Assembly: GCA_013396635.1 (NCBI GenBank)
Contig: WBMW01005074.1
Span: forward strand, 124,001 to 188,000
DNA: 64,000 nucleotides
Direction: 5' to 3'
From: Penelope pileata
Taxonomy: Eukaryota; Chordata; Aves; Galliformes; Cracidae
Of this stretch, positions 49,345 to 60,300 are shown in pieces. A program made the translations under genes and the position numbers. The notes under the pieces are model-generated. The model made no database searches and had not been told where the DNA came from. It worked only from the letters and a program-made list of their open reading frames with translations. Each line of letters begins with the position of its first letter. Positions within the stretch are counted from its first letter, which is position 1.

Positions 49345-50311
49345 CTGCAATCAAGAAGAGAATTAAAAGAAAACTTAGAACGGCTCCCAAAGAAAGTGAT
49401 TGCACATGCAAGGAAACTCAAAGTTTCCAAAACTTGTGAAGCCAAGTTACAGGTTATATGGGCAAGTCTACAGTTCACTACTAACAGAGTCTCCTTTTGC
49501 AAAGAGGTGTTGAGGACCCTGCACCCCCCTGTGAAAAAGCACCATGTACCCTTAGCACTTGGAAAGCTTGAATCCAGTGAATTGTATAAATTAAACACTT
49601 AAAACACTGTTCTTGGAAATAGTGGTTTTTGTGGCAAAAGTCAAGGAAGAAAGTTCAATAGTAGTATCAAGTAACTTTTTGACTGTAATTTATACTGAGC
49701 CCAGCTATGCAAAACAACACTGTAACCTATTCAGATCTTAGCAAGACAGGTCAGCACTGGTGGCAGAACAGGGGAAAAAAACTAACACACATAGCTCACA
49801 TGGCCAGTTAACACGTGTTTATAATACTCCCTTTGTATCCTTCCTGGGAGAAAGTAATGCATGCTTTATCCTCTTTCCTTGAAATACAAAATTCATTTAT
49901 TTCTGCCACTGGTAGATTTTAAGGAGTTTGCTTGTGTGGAGATCACTTTCAGCATGAACTATGGGTTCTCAGTATGAAGCTGCTGTACTAATACCTACAG
50001 CCTGCAAAATCTTCCCATACTCCAATGAAGTCATTATAAATCCTTCTGCATTTTACCACACATTTCATCACAGATTCTAAATATTGCTGGATTTGCATAC
50101 CTTAATGGTGCCCCACACGTTGGGGACAATTTTTGCAGCTGTTCATCTTTCAAAAATTAAACTGTAATTAAAACACCACACAATCAATAGCTCTGAATGT
50201 TACATTGCAGATATCACATAACTTCAGAGGCTGTACCTGAAGCCAGTGTGGTGCTCACTAACCTTACGTTTTCATTCTATTCTCGTAAGTAAAGCACACA
50301 GATAAAATTGA
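49345..50311. other. PRKCE: Intron sequence upstream of the exon acceptor
   Basis: The first ~40 bases hold the pyrimidine tract and acceptor of the PRKCE exon. The remainder shows nothing recognisable. Confidence 0.6.
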
Positions 50312-51063
50312 ATGCCCACTATCAGGGCACCTCAATTACAAGTGGCCTTGTCTGTCAGGGCCTGTCCCATGTTCCACCGCCCCAGCTCTGGGCAGGGCAA
50401 AGAGGCAGCCCCAGCACTGAGCACTTCAATGGGGATGAGGCCAGGCTGGGATATGGGCCCAGCTCTGTCGGTCCCATGGCTGGGTAGTGCTGCGAGGAGC
50501 TGGAGTCTGGCCCTGTGGCAGCCTCACTGCGGCAGTGGCTGAGGGCCCCAGGGCGCAGGTGGGGCCCTGGGCAGCGTGGAGGAAACCTGTAGGGCTGGGC
50601 AGGGACATGAGGACCTGTTGGTGCCTCCAGGGCTCTCCTAGGACTTAATGATGTCTGCTGCATAACAAGCAGAAGTAGAAAAAAATGGGAAAGGATGTAC
50701 CCCAAAAGGCTTCTTTCCTCAAGTGAAAATGCAGCAAGACTACTGGTCCTTCTTGGCAGGGACAGGTGAGAGCATGTACCTCACTGCTGACAGTCTGTAG
50801 ATCCTCACTCTCCACTGAAGGAACCTCACACCTCTGATGCCTCTTCTCAGCCCATGCAGCAGCACCTGGGACTTATGGCCAGAAGCAGGCTGCCTATGGC
50901 TTCATCACCATACTCCACTGCCTCCTGCCCACAGCAGCAGGGGAAGGTGAGCCAGCTTTCACCAATGCCAGTCACCTCGGCTGACAAAAACGATACTCAG
51001 CTGCCTCTGAAGTCACAAGCGACCTTAGTGAATGGCACTGGACTCATAAGAAGGCAACTTTGA
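50312..51063. other. GC-rich patch of unknown nature
   Basis: This stretch is much richer in G and C than the surrounding intron, most strongly at 50340-50640, with few CpG pairs for its GC content. That argues against an unmethylated CpG island. Open frames exist on both strands (for example 50355-50705, minus) but are proline/alanine/leucine-rich in the way GC-rich non-coding DNA produces. It could be an unrecognised transposon remnant or a segment captured from elsewhere. Confidence 0.5.
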
Positions 51064-52974
51064 GACCACTAATTCCCATTAATAACCTGAGAGAGCATTT
51101 GGTTCATCTTTGCAAATTAGCAAGTAAATGAACATGCAAAACAGAGCTTGGATAACACATAAAATACACTTTGATCATTTTGACAACCACAAATTGAGTG
51201 TAATTGTTAATGACGATAATTCGGAGGCTTAATAACTAGACAACTTCCTACATCACAGAGGGGAGGATGTCACACTTTCCTTCACAATACAAACGTGGAA
51301 TGGGCCAAATAAATCAGATGAAACGATAATCTCAGGATTGTTTTGCCAAGAACTAGTTAGTTTTCTTCATAAAAGAGATACCTCCCTGTAGACAGCATTT
51401 GGAGTAAGCTGTAGATGGAAACTGTCCACATGGGGTGTAATGCACACCCAAGCTCAGCGCTCTGCCCTGCTGCTCTCCCACACCCCATGCAGCTGACACA
51501 TGTGGCGGCTCACTGAGCTGCACTGGAGGGAAGGAACAAGGCACCAAGGTGTCCAGACTGCACCAGGCCTTGCATGTCTGCATTCGTCAGGCAGCTTCAT
51601 GGGGCCACCTTTCTTGTCACAGTCCTGTTTCCACCTTTTCCTCATCACCCAACAGGACCTTTACAGCAGAGGATCTCTTCTGGATAACGGCTGCTGAATG
51701 CATCAGGGTAACACGTGCTTCTCCCTCCATGAGACAAAAACCCTTCTCACAAAAACCCTTCTGTGCCTTTCAAGAAAGAGTCGGTAGATATATTCAAGTC
51801 TGATGTCATAGACCAACATATTAAGAAAACGACCTCAGCAGCTGTATTTTAAATAGATGAGGCAGGAAATAGGTGTTAGCAAGGCCAGGGGTTACCCAGA
51901 GGAGAGGAAGATGAAAGCATGGTTGAGTGTTTTTCCATAAATAGCATTGAATGTTGAGTAAAGAGATTTTTAACAATTTCTGAACTGGCAAAAAGAGGAG
52001 GTTTTTTTAGTTTTTGTTTTAAATAAAGCTACTGATGTCAAAATATTTCTCCTTTCCCTTTGCAGATTTTAGATGTGAAATGTTAGATCAGAAGCACAGG
52101 TGGATGGATAGACTGATGTCTGTGCTGAGGGCAGCTTTTGAAAAACTGCTATAGTTCTCAACAGATGGCTGTATTAAAGATACATGTCTAATGCTCTGTT
52201 TGTAACAGCATTATATACTGTTTGGTTAAGCTTTCAGTGAAGTACATCATGCAGTTAAAATCCCAGCACGTGCATATGCATGCACACACAACCCCAACAC
52301 CACCTCTGCAGAACAATCGTACAGCAAAGGAGCTGAACGATCATCATCCCAAAGTCTCCCTGCTACTAATTTGTTAAGCACAAACAGCATTATGAGCAAA
52401 AACTGAAACAATGAACGCAAGTTCCCACTATCCACCATGTGGTTAAAAATGCTGCCTAATGATTTTGATTCAGAACTTTTGCTGATGCTCTGAGCAGAAT
52501 AAATTATTTATAAAAAGGGATTCTCTTTTATAAAGAAAAGATTTTCCAATCTTAAAATACTCTAACGTCAATGAGAATGAAATTGACATTCTTATTTACA
52601 GATTTATAAAATACCTCCATTTCATTTCAGTAAGCACCTATGCTGACAGTCTCATCAAGTCACATCAGCCACTTTTGCCAGGAGCCAGCAGCTCAGTTGC
52701 CTCAGCTGACCCGATGTACAAAAACGCCCATCACCACCTTTCACCCTCTCAAAAACAGCAGAATCCCCAAAACTGCTGAGAAACCTAATGATCTCAGGTC
52801 TCTGATGTATAAAAGCCAGCACGGAGTGAAAATGATTTCTTCACTTCTAATTTTGCATAAAATGTTTATAATTGAATGCCTAGAGACAGAATGGTATAAA
52901 TACCTCAAAAACAGTGAGGCTGCTAGAATAAGAGCTACGTGCATTTTCTTTCAATCTGTACGTTGTTAGAAGAA
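51064..52974. other. Intron sequence, nothing recognised
   Basis: Includes a second, weaker GC-richer stretch at about 51430-51700 and the 15-bp duplication at 51734. No exon or repeat family identified. Confidence 0.5.
51734..51763. repeat. 15-bp tandem duplication
   Basis: ACAAAAACCCTTCTC at 51734-51748 and ACAAAAACCCTTCTG at 51749-51763, identical except for the last base. Confidence 0.9.
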
Positions 52975-53019
52975 ATTGGAGACTCTGTGATTGGAGACTC
53001 TCTAATTGGAGACTAAGTA
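52975..53019. repeat. Three-copy 15-bp minisatellite
   Basis: Three head-to-tail units, each beginning ATTGGAGACT, at 52975-52989, 52990-53004 and 53005-53019. Units one and two share CTCT/CTGT-type ends and the third diverges after position 11. It is young enough to remain in register. Confidence 0.9.
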
Positions 53020-53869
53020 ACAAACGATGCATGCAGCACAAACTAAAGTTTCTTCTTATTTTTTACTAGTAGTACACTGTAATAAAGAAGTTTTTAAATT
53101 ACTATTTTGTTGTTTTAGAAAGGCATCACTTTCATAAGATTTTTTCAAGTGTTCATAAATATGTCACATATGAAATGCCCTAAGATATATGCAACCAGGA
53201 ACAGAATGACTGACCAAATTCAGCTGAATGTAACAGACATCCTTCAATGCAATGGAAATAGTCTGATCACAGCTGTTCCAATTCTGACTCTTCTCTTTGA
53301 CTAAAAATAGTTCTCTCTGAATGCAGTCAGGCATGAGAGATGCAGAGAAATGTTACGAAAAAATATCTAAAAAGACTGTTTAAAAGGACAACAGGGAAGA
53401 AGGAAAGATGTTAATGAGGGATGAGATCGAGGAGTTAACACAAAGACCTTTGCTATAACCACAATCTGTTGCAAAATATATTCCTTGCACATACCAGCCA
53501 CATCATCCACAGGCCACAAAAGAGGTAACAACTATCACTGGGCAAAATGTTTCATCATTGAAGTGTTCTATGTTACTGCCCTATGCTATTGCTGTAGAAC
53601 TTGTTAAAATTCAGAGTTATAGTAGGTGAAAGTAAGATTAATTGTAAAGGTACTTTAAACAATTTCTACGTTGCTAAAATAACCCTTATGTTTTTGTGTA
53701 CTGAGATTGGTACAATGATTCCTGGAAAACAGCGTAGATCTTGAAAAACCCCAGGCATGAATAAGGCATATTGGTAGTTTGTTTCAGGGAACAAAAGGCA
53801 ACCATCCATAAAACCAGACATACTTTCAAAAGGAAAAAACCGCGTTGAAGCCATGGACAAGTTTCAGCA
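53020..53869. other. Intron sequence, nothing recognised
   Basis: AT-rich sequence between the minisatellite and the MIR, with only short open frames. Confidence 0.5.
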
Positions 53870-54082
53870 TATTGAAGGCATTTATATAGTTTCACAGTCA
53901 TTAATGGATTTTATTTTCAACACTCGTCTGAAACAGTTCCCCATCTGTAAAAAGAGATGCTCCCAAAGGCACAAGCTAGACAAGATGACTTGCCAGAAAG
54001 TCATACAAGAAGTCTACAGTTAAACAAGAATTGAACTCTGGTCTCTGAAGACCGAGACTGCCCATTGGACCATTTGTCCTAT
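53870..54082 (-). mobile_element. MIR SINE, nearly full length
   Basis: The reverse complement shows the tRNA-derived head with a B box (GAGTTCAATTCTTG) and an A-box region. The diagnostic core TATGACTTTCTGGCAAGTCA and TTGTGCCTTTGG matches MIR GTGTGACCTTGGGCAAGTCA and CTGTGCCTCAG. A 3' CORE part follows near 53880. It is not a live tRNA gene: cloverleaf stems are not preserved and SINE body follows. It is the best-preserved MIR in the window. Confidence 0.75.
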
Positions 54083-56955
54083 TCCTCCCTTACGCTTCAC
54101 TTCGTCAAGCTATTCACATCCTATCTTCCTGCAATATCAGTCAGAGACATCTAAGTACTATTTTTTAAAACTAGTTTAATAGGTACGTATCTAGAAGGCA
54201 ATTTTCTTTTTCTTCCATTCTGTTAATACTCAGGGAAAGCAATCTCAAAAAAAAATCTTAAATACGTCTCTTCAGAATTTCCAGTGCAACACAATTCTTA
54301 GGCAACTCTGAAGTAATGCAAAAATTAATCAAAGTATGCAGAAGAATTTGAAAATACTTCAGTTTTTCCTCAAGGTTTGCTCTCTGCAAGCTTTTTATTC
54401 CTAAGTGCTTTTCTAAAAAATTGAGTTGTAAGCCTCACTACAAACACATCATTTTCCTCTTCTAAGGGAAGCACTATAATTCCTACCCTCTAAAAGACAT
54501 GGAACTCTGGCAGGATTCTCTTAGTCTAAGATTTCATTAAGGAAACTACACAAACTCTAACCTTATAGGGATGAGGAAGATTTGAATATGCTATGCTATT
54601 ATTCAAGTTGCACTGATGCTTCATATTTGAATAGGAAGAAGATTTTGCATTACTGACTGCTGTAAAGCCTGAATAAATCTAGCACTTGAGGGCGCTTGTC
54701 CTCAAGGGTCTGTGCTCCAGGGAGCAAACCAAGACCTGTTGTAAACAAGTGATCTTCAGTAGCTCAGTGCCCCATTATCATAGGCTTTCATTTGACCATA
54801 GCAACAACACAAGAATATCATCTAAGATTAAGTGCTCTGTACTACTTTAAATGCTAACTTGTCTCTTGAGAGAATTCTAAGGATTATCATTGACACAAAA
54901 CTCAAATCTGGAACAAACAATAACTAGACAAACACATTTTTTATAACTGAATTTCCAAACAATCCAAAGCTTGATGAAGTTTTACTACGATGTTCCCTAA
55001 CTAGACAGAATGCAAAATACCTCAAAAACCCTTCAACCACAAAACTGATTAGGATTCTGGCAACAGTAAAAACCTAAATGGATGGGCATAAGCAACAGAA
55101 AGAATTAAGTCATAAAACCTGCTTTGCACCTCTTGTTGTGATATTGTAGGATTATCTGATATTTGGATAGCTTAAAGCATAAGCCTCCAAGCACATGATC
55201 ACTGCAGATGGTTGAGTTATGTAGGACTTCAGAAGTCAGTATGCATTAACCCATACTGAGCATCGCATAACATTAGAAAGTCTCTCTTTGGACAAATTCC
55301 CTGAGAGTTTCTTTAAACTAAAGAAATGACTTTGCAAATGCTGGGAGGTTACATCTGCTTGTTTTGAGAGGCATTTACACCTCCAATTTTTATTGTATAC
55401 TATTTCCATAAAGACTTAAAAAAAAAATAAATAAAATCAGAACAGTTGTGATCTAGTAGAAAATGACTGGAGCAAGAAGCTGTGTTTGTCTTTTGTTCTT
55501 GAACCACATGATCTTTTCTGCTTCAACTTTAAATAGCTAATTGAGTACCTATTTTAACTTATTTAATAGAAAACATAGCATTAACAGCGACAATTTTCAT
55601 TATATTCAAAGTGACAGCAGACTACGCCATTTAAAATCTTTAAAAAACAACATCGCTACAAGAACATAAGCAAACACCTGACAGAAACAACAGGCCAGAA
55701 GATTAGATTTCTGAACTTTCCCCAGCATTCACACCTGAGTCCCCAGCAAGCTTAACTAAAACAGATAGCTCCGCAGTAGACTCCGTAAGGTCAGAAAAAT
55801 GGCAGAAAAAAGATTATTAAATATCTGAAAATGAACAGATTTCACAGGATACATGATTAATTACATGAGGTAAACTTAGCTTTTGAAGAAATTGCCCAGA
55901 AAACATTGTAATATGTTGAGTCAACTTCCTTAGAATCTCTGTTTAACTACACTTCTCTTTTCTCCACTGCCTCTTGTTCGTCTGGCCAAAGAAATCAGGT
56001 CCCTTTCAGAGTCAGTGTACTGCCTCAAAGTTCACAAATCTGCCTTTCATTATGAATGTTGCATATTTGATTATTATAATTACAGAGAAACTTAACACAG
56101 CTTGCCGCATTTTAATTGACCACAATGATATACGTAAAAGTTAAGACATCTTGGCCACGGGGGATTCTATCATTTATTTACTTACACTCAAAAGTCAACA
56201 AAAAGACATCAAACATCTTGCATGACATACAGAAAAGATCAAACACTTTCCAGTGCCAGACACACGTACAGACATAATACGGAACAGCCAGAGGAAAACA
56301 AGATTCAGCTAAAACAGCAACAGTATTCAGAAATCAATTCTCTAACAAGAATCCTTCCATTGCTTAATATAGCATATACGGATATCCAGTGCAGTGTCCT
56401 GAACATGACTTTGATCTTCCATGACCTACTAAGGCCTCCCAGGCACCAATGGAGAAATATTTTTGAATGCATGGCAGTATACAAATGCATGTATTTGTGC
56501 AGAGCGCATATCCACACACTCAAAAATAACATATTTATTTTGTATATTACAAGGAAGAATAACTTTTGTGGACCACAGCATTAGGACCAGGGTGTTCATG
56601 GTTCATTTTCTGGTAGAGGCCAGAATGTGAACAGGGACAGATGGCTGTATTTACTTGCAGCAAGATAGCAGATCAGTGCAAATGGCTGCAAAGGCGTCAA
56701 GTAGCACAACCAGAGAAGCATCACTGCATGAAACAAAGTTTGACTCCCTTATCTGAAAGGAGAAAGACTATCTTCTCTTTCTTGAAAGCTGCAGGTGGAT
56801 ATGGAGTATGTATGGCATCAGATATCACTGCCCCACTGCTCTCCAGAGATCCTAGTTTCATCTTTCCTTCATACTGAAAATATAGTACTAGAAAAACTGT
56901 GTCTGTTTAACACAGTTATATGCCTAAACAGGTTAGGGTTTCTAAATATCTACAA
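54083..56955. other. Intron sequence with one CTCF-like site
   Basis: Apart from the motif at 54683, nothing recognised. The open frame 56222-56584 (plus, 120 codons) has no known domain. Confidence 0.5.
54683..54697 (+). promoter_or_regulatory. Candidate CTCF-type site
   Basis: CACTTGAGGGCGCTT fits the remembered CTCF core CACCAGGGGGCGCTA at most positions, including the GGGCGCT block. CpG-containing motifs of this kind are rare in this AT-rich intron. Occupancy and conservation are unknown. Confidence 0.4.
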
Positions 56956-57381
56956 CAGAGCTGGAGCACCTCTCTTATGAAGAAAGGCTGAGGGAGCGAG
57001 GCTTGTTCAGCTTGGAGAAGAGAAGGCTCCAGGGAGACCTTATTGTGGCCTTCCAATACTTGAAGGGAACTTATAAACAGGAAGAAGTCTGACTTTGCAC
57101 ATGGTCTGATAGTGATACGACAAGAGGAATGGCTTTAAACTAATAGAAGGGAGATTCAAGTTGGATATTAGGAAGAAATTTTATGCACAGAGAGAGGTGA
57201 GGCACTGGCACAGCTGCCCAGAGAGGCTGTGGATGCCTCATCCCTGCAGGCATTTCAAGGCCAGATTGGATGGGCCCCAGGCAGCCTGATCTGGTGGGTG
57301 GCAGCCCTGCCCACAGCAGAGGGGTTGGAACAAGATGATACTTTAAGGTGCCTTCCAACCCAGGCCATTTTATGATTTTAT
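56956..57381 (+). mobile_element. CR1 LINE, 3' part
   Basis: Begins inside ORF2, with codons for LEHLSYEERLRERGLFSLEK and then LIVAFQYLKG near 56960-57065. It runs through the 3' UTR (GAGGCACTGGCACAGCTGCC; GGATGGGCCCCAGGCAGCCT) to the tail CCATTTTATGATTTTAT at 57381. It retains the segment that the 28995 copy has lost. The 5'-truncated reading frame is non-functional. Confidence 0.92.
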
Positions 57382-60300
57382 TTGTAAGAGTTCACGAGAG
57401 GGAAATAAATCAAATGAGAGTCTTCTATTTGCAAGCAGAAGGAGGAGTCAATAACCTTAAGAGAGCAGACCGCCTAGACTGCTGCATTCAGGGCATTCTG
57501 CAAATGAGTACGTCAATGGAGAATCATACCAGCCTACGTGGTTCAGACGTGTGTGCTGCTTTGTAGGTTTATTTAACACAGAATAGTTATTCTGTCAATG
57601 TCAGGGTCTCCAGTTAGTATGGCTTATTACCCTAACTTCTAGCTGTTTAGCATATATATCCACTGTGCTGTACAACATCCACACTACAAATGGAGGTTGC
57701 ATTGTTCTAGTACTAGTAATGGAGATAAAGTACAAAGAGGCAATACACGCCCAGAGGTAACATGAAGCAGGATGACAAAGAGCTGGCTTTGGCAAAAGGA
57801 TGTTCAACTAGACTTTGAGTGAAAGCAAAAGTCTGCATAAAGCCTTTCAATTGAAACATCTGCTAAACATATTTCAAGAAAAAAAATAAGAAAAAACTCT
57901 TCAGAGCACAATCACTTTCCCCAGCAGATGGTTATTTAAGTATAAAGGAACTTCATCATGTGGTATAACCTGACTTGTAATTTCATCACAATGCTTTTCA
58001 AAATGTGTTCTTCAACATATTGCAGCTAGTCCAGTGGCACTCTCCAGTCTGTAGAGAAATCATTAGCTGACAAAAAAAATTAAAAACATCTCTTACTTTG
58101 CTTATGGACATATTTTAAAATGTAATGCTACAGAATTGCAGCTGGAAGGGAGAGGTTTACCTACACCTGCAGGAACAATACATTGAAATACTGCAATAGG
58201 AAATCAGCACTGCAAGTACATCAGGGTTCGCTGATTAACACAGTTTAAAAAACAGACAGATCTGTTAAGAAATTATTTTATTACAGTACAGTTTCAGATG
58301 ACCACTTGCTCACACATATAAGCTAAGCTTAGAGCTGGCACATTTATCCAGGCTCAAGAACTACCCAGACATGATGGTTTAACCACACAGATATTTGGTA
58401 TTTCTCCTTAACTTCACTATTTCCTCTGAGTAGATGCACTTACAACACTCATCATGAGGTAGGTATCAGAATAACACTAAGTACATGGATAAACACAAGA
58501 TTTTAGGATGGACTGGCACTTTTCCTGGTCATATGAAAGAGTTTGTTGCACTGCATGCCATTTAGTGTGTCAAGTCTCACACATTAATATATCAAAGCAG
58601 CACTACCTGTTTACTTTAAGACTTATTTTAAGACTTATTTTTCTTCTCTTTATGGTCAAAACACTTTCGTGCACTCTTCTCCTCCTAGGTATACTACGGG
58701 AAACTTTGACAGTATATAGTAGGAAATATCCACACATCGTTACTGTACGCAGAAAAAGGAAACAACTGTGCTGATTTTTAGACCTTGAAATTCAGTGAGA
58801 TTAACAGCTGGAAGACCTTGAGTGGCATACATTCAAATTCTTCCTAGATAAAGTAAAATAATCTCCAAAGGCAGGATATAACTGTTAGGAAATAGTGATA
58901 TTTGGATGAAGTCGCTTTTCATTTTCGTGCATAAATCCTATTTTACTTCTATGGTTGTAAAAAGAGATTCTGAAACCTGCCTATTAACCAACAATATTTT
59001 AAAACAGAAGATAGGAACACAGCTGACACCACAGTTTGAGTATTCCTCTTACTTGTCTTGGAGGGAAGCTGTTCCCAGACTAAGTATTACAAAGTTGATA
59101 CACCTCATATGAAACATCAGCAGAAACTGATGTTCAGTATTCATCTCAGACTCTTCTGGAAGAGGTTCACACTGAGTATTTGAAACGCTATTGCATAATT
59201 CCTTTCAGTAACTTTCCAGAGAGGTTGTAATCAACTTGCAATGCTTAATTAGCCAATTAGAAGAAAGCAGCAGGGAACTGAATCTATCTTGGTTCAGTTC
59301 TAGTTCAGGTTCAGCTGTAAGTGAAGCTGTACTGGCTTTTTTCCAGACAGAGAGCAACAAAACTTGCATATATAAAAATAAACTAAAGCAACAACTACTG
59401 TTTGTGAGTTTGAGTTCAGTTCGGCTCCCTGGGAAGAAAGGAGAAAGGCCTTTCTTATCTGAAAGACTACCACTTGTTCTCTGCACTTGTACTAACGATA
59501 GAAATTAATCTTCCATTAGGAAGGAAGCAGCTCAATTCAGCGTGCTGCAAATGGACACGCTGTACTTCTCTCACACTCACTAGGAGTTCTGAGCAGCTCG
59601 CTGGTGTTCAACACCGACATCAGCTGCAAGCCAGAGTTTATCAGCAGAGAACAAAAATTCTGATTGGTAAATTCTTACTATTCTACTTCCCCAAGCTGAC
59701 TTAGGTATGAATGAGATTTTTGTTTCTCCTCACTGAAGTGGCTGAAACTACAGAATATGCAGTTATGATAGGCTGAGAGATGTGCCCCCTCGCATCTTCA
59801 ATCTCAGTAAAGGGCTATGAATTACTAAGCTCTTTCCCTTGAAATTTCCAGAATGCAAACAATATTTTACTTGTAGCAAACATCTCTAAAAACTATCAAG
59901 ACTTATCTGAAAATTCTCCAGCACCACAGCCACTCCTTTCTGTGGGAGATTGGGCTTTTAATTCTATGACACCCTTGCTTTACTTTGCAGTTAGCTGAAG
60001 TGTACTGTGTATAAAGTTTTGGCTGATGATCAATATGGCCCAAATGAGACATGAAACTAACACAGCCAAAGCAATATGAAGTAATATTTCAAAAAGAAAG
60101 TTATGCTAAAATTACTTTAAAAATGCTAAATTTTATTTTGGAAACAGAGCAGTATTACCTCTTAATCTTATTCTTAAATGTTAGAATGATTCTTGTCACT
60201 ACTTCAGCTGACCTGCTTTGGTGAAATACCATTTTTCCCTAACAGGGCTAAGCTTTTTAGAAGTAATGAAGAACTTTAAAACACTTCTTAAACTAAGATA

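Noticed and set aside
50355..50705. 116-codon minus-strand open frame in the GC-rich patch
   Set aside because: Overlapping open frames on both strands and P/A/L/S-rich composition are what GC-rich non-coding DNA gives. There are no splice sites or homology.
54020..54080. tRNA-like A and B boxes on the minus strand
   Set aside because: Stems are not preserved and the sequence runs on into a MIR core, so it is the SINE head and not a tRNA gene.
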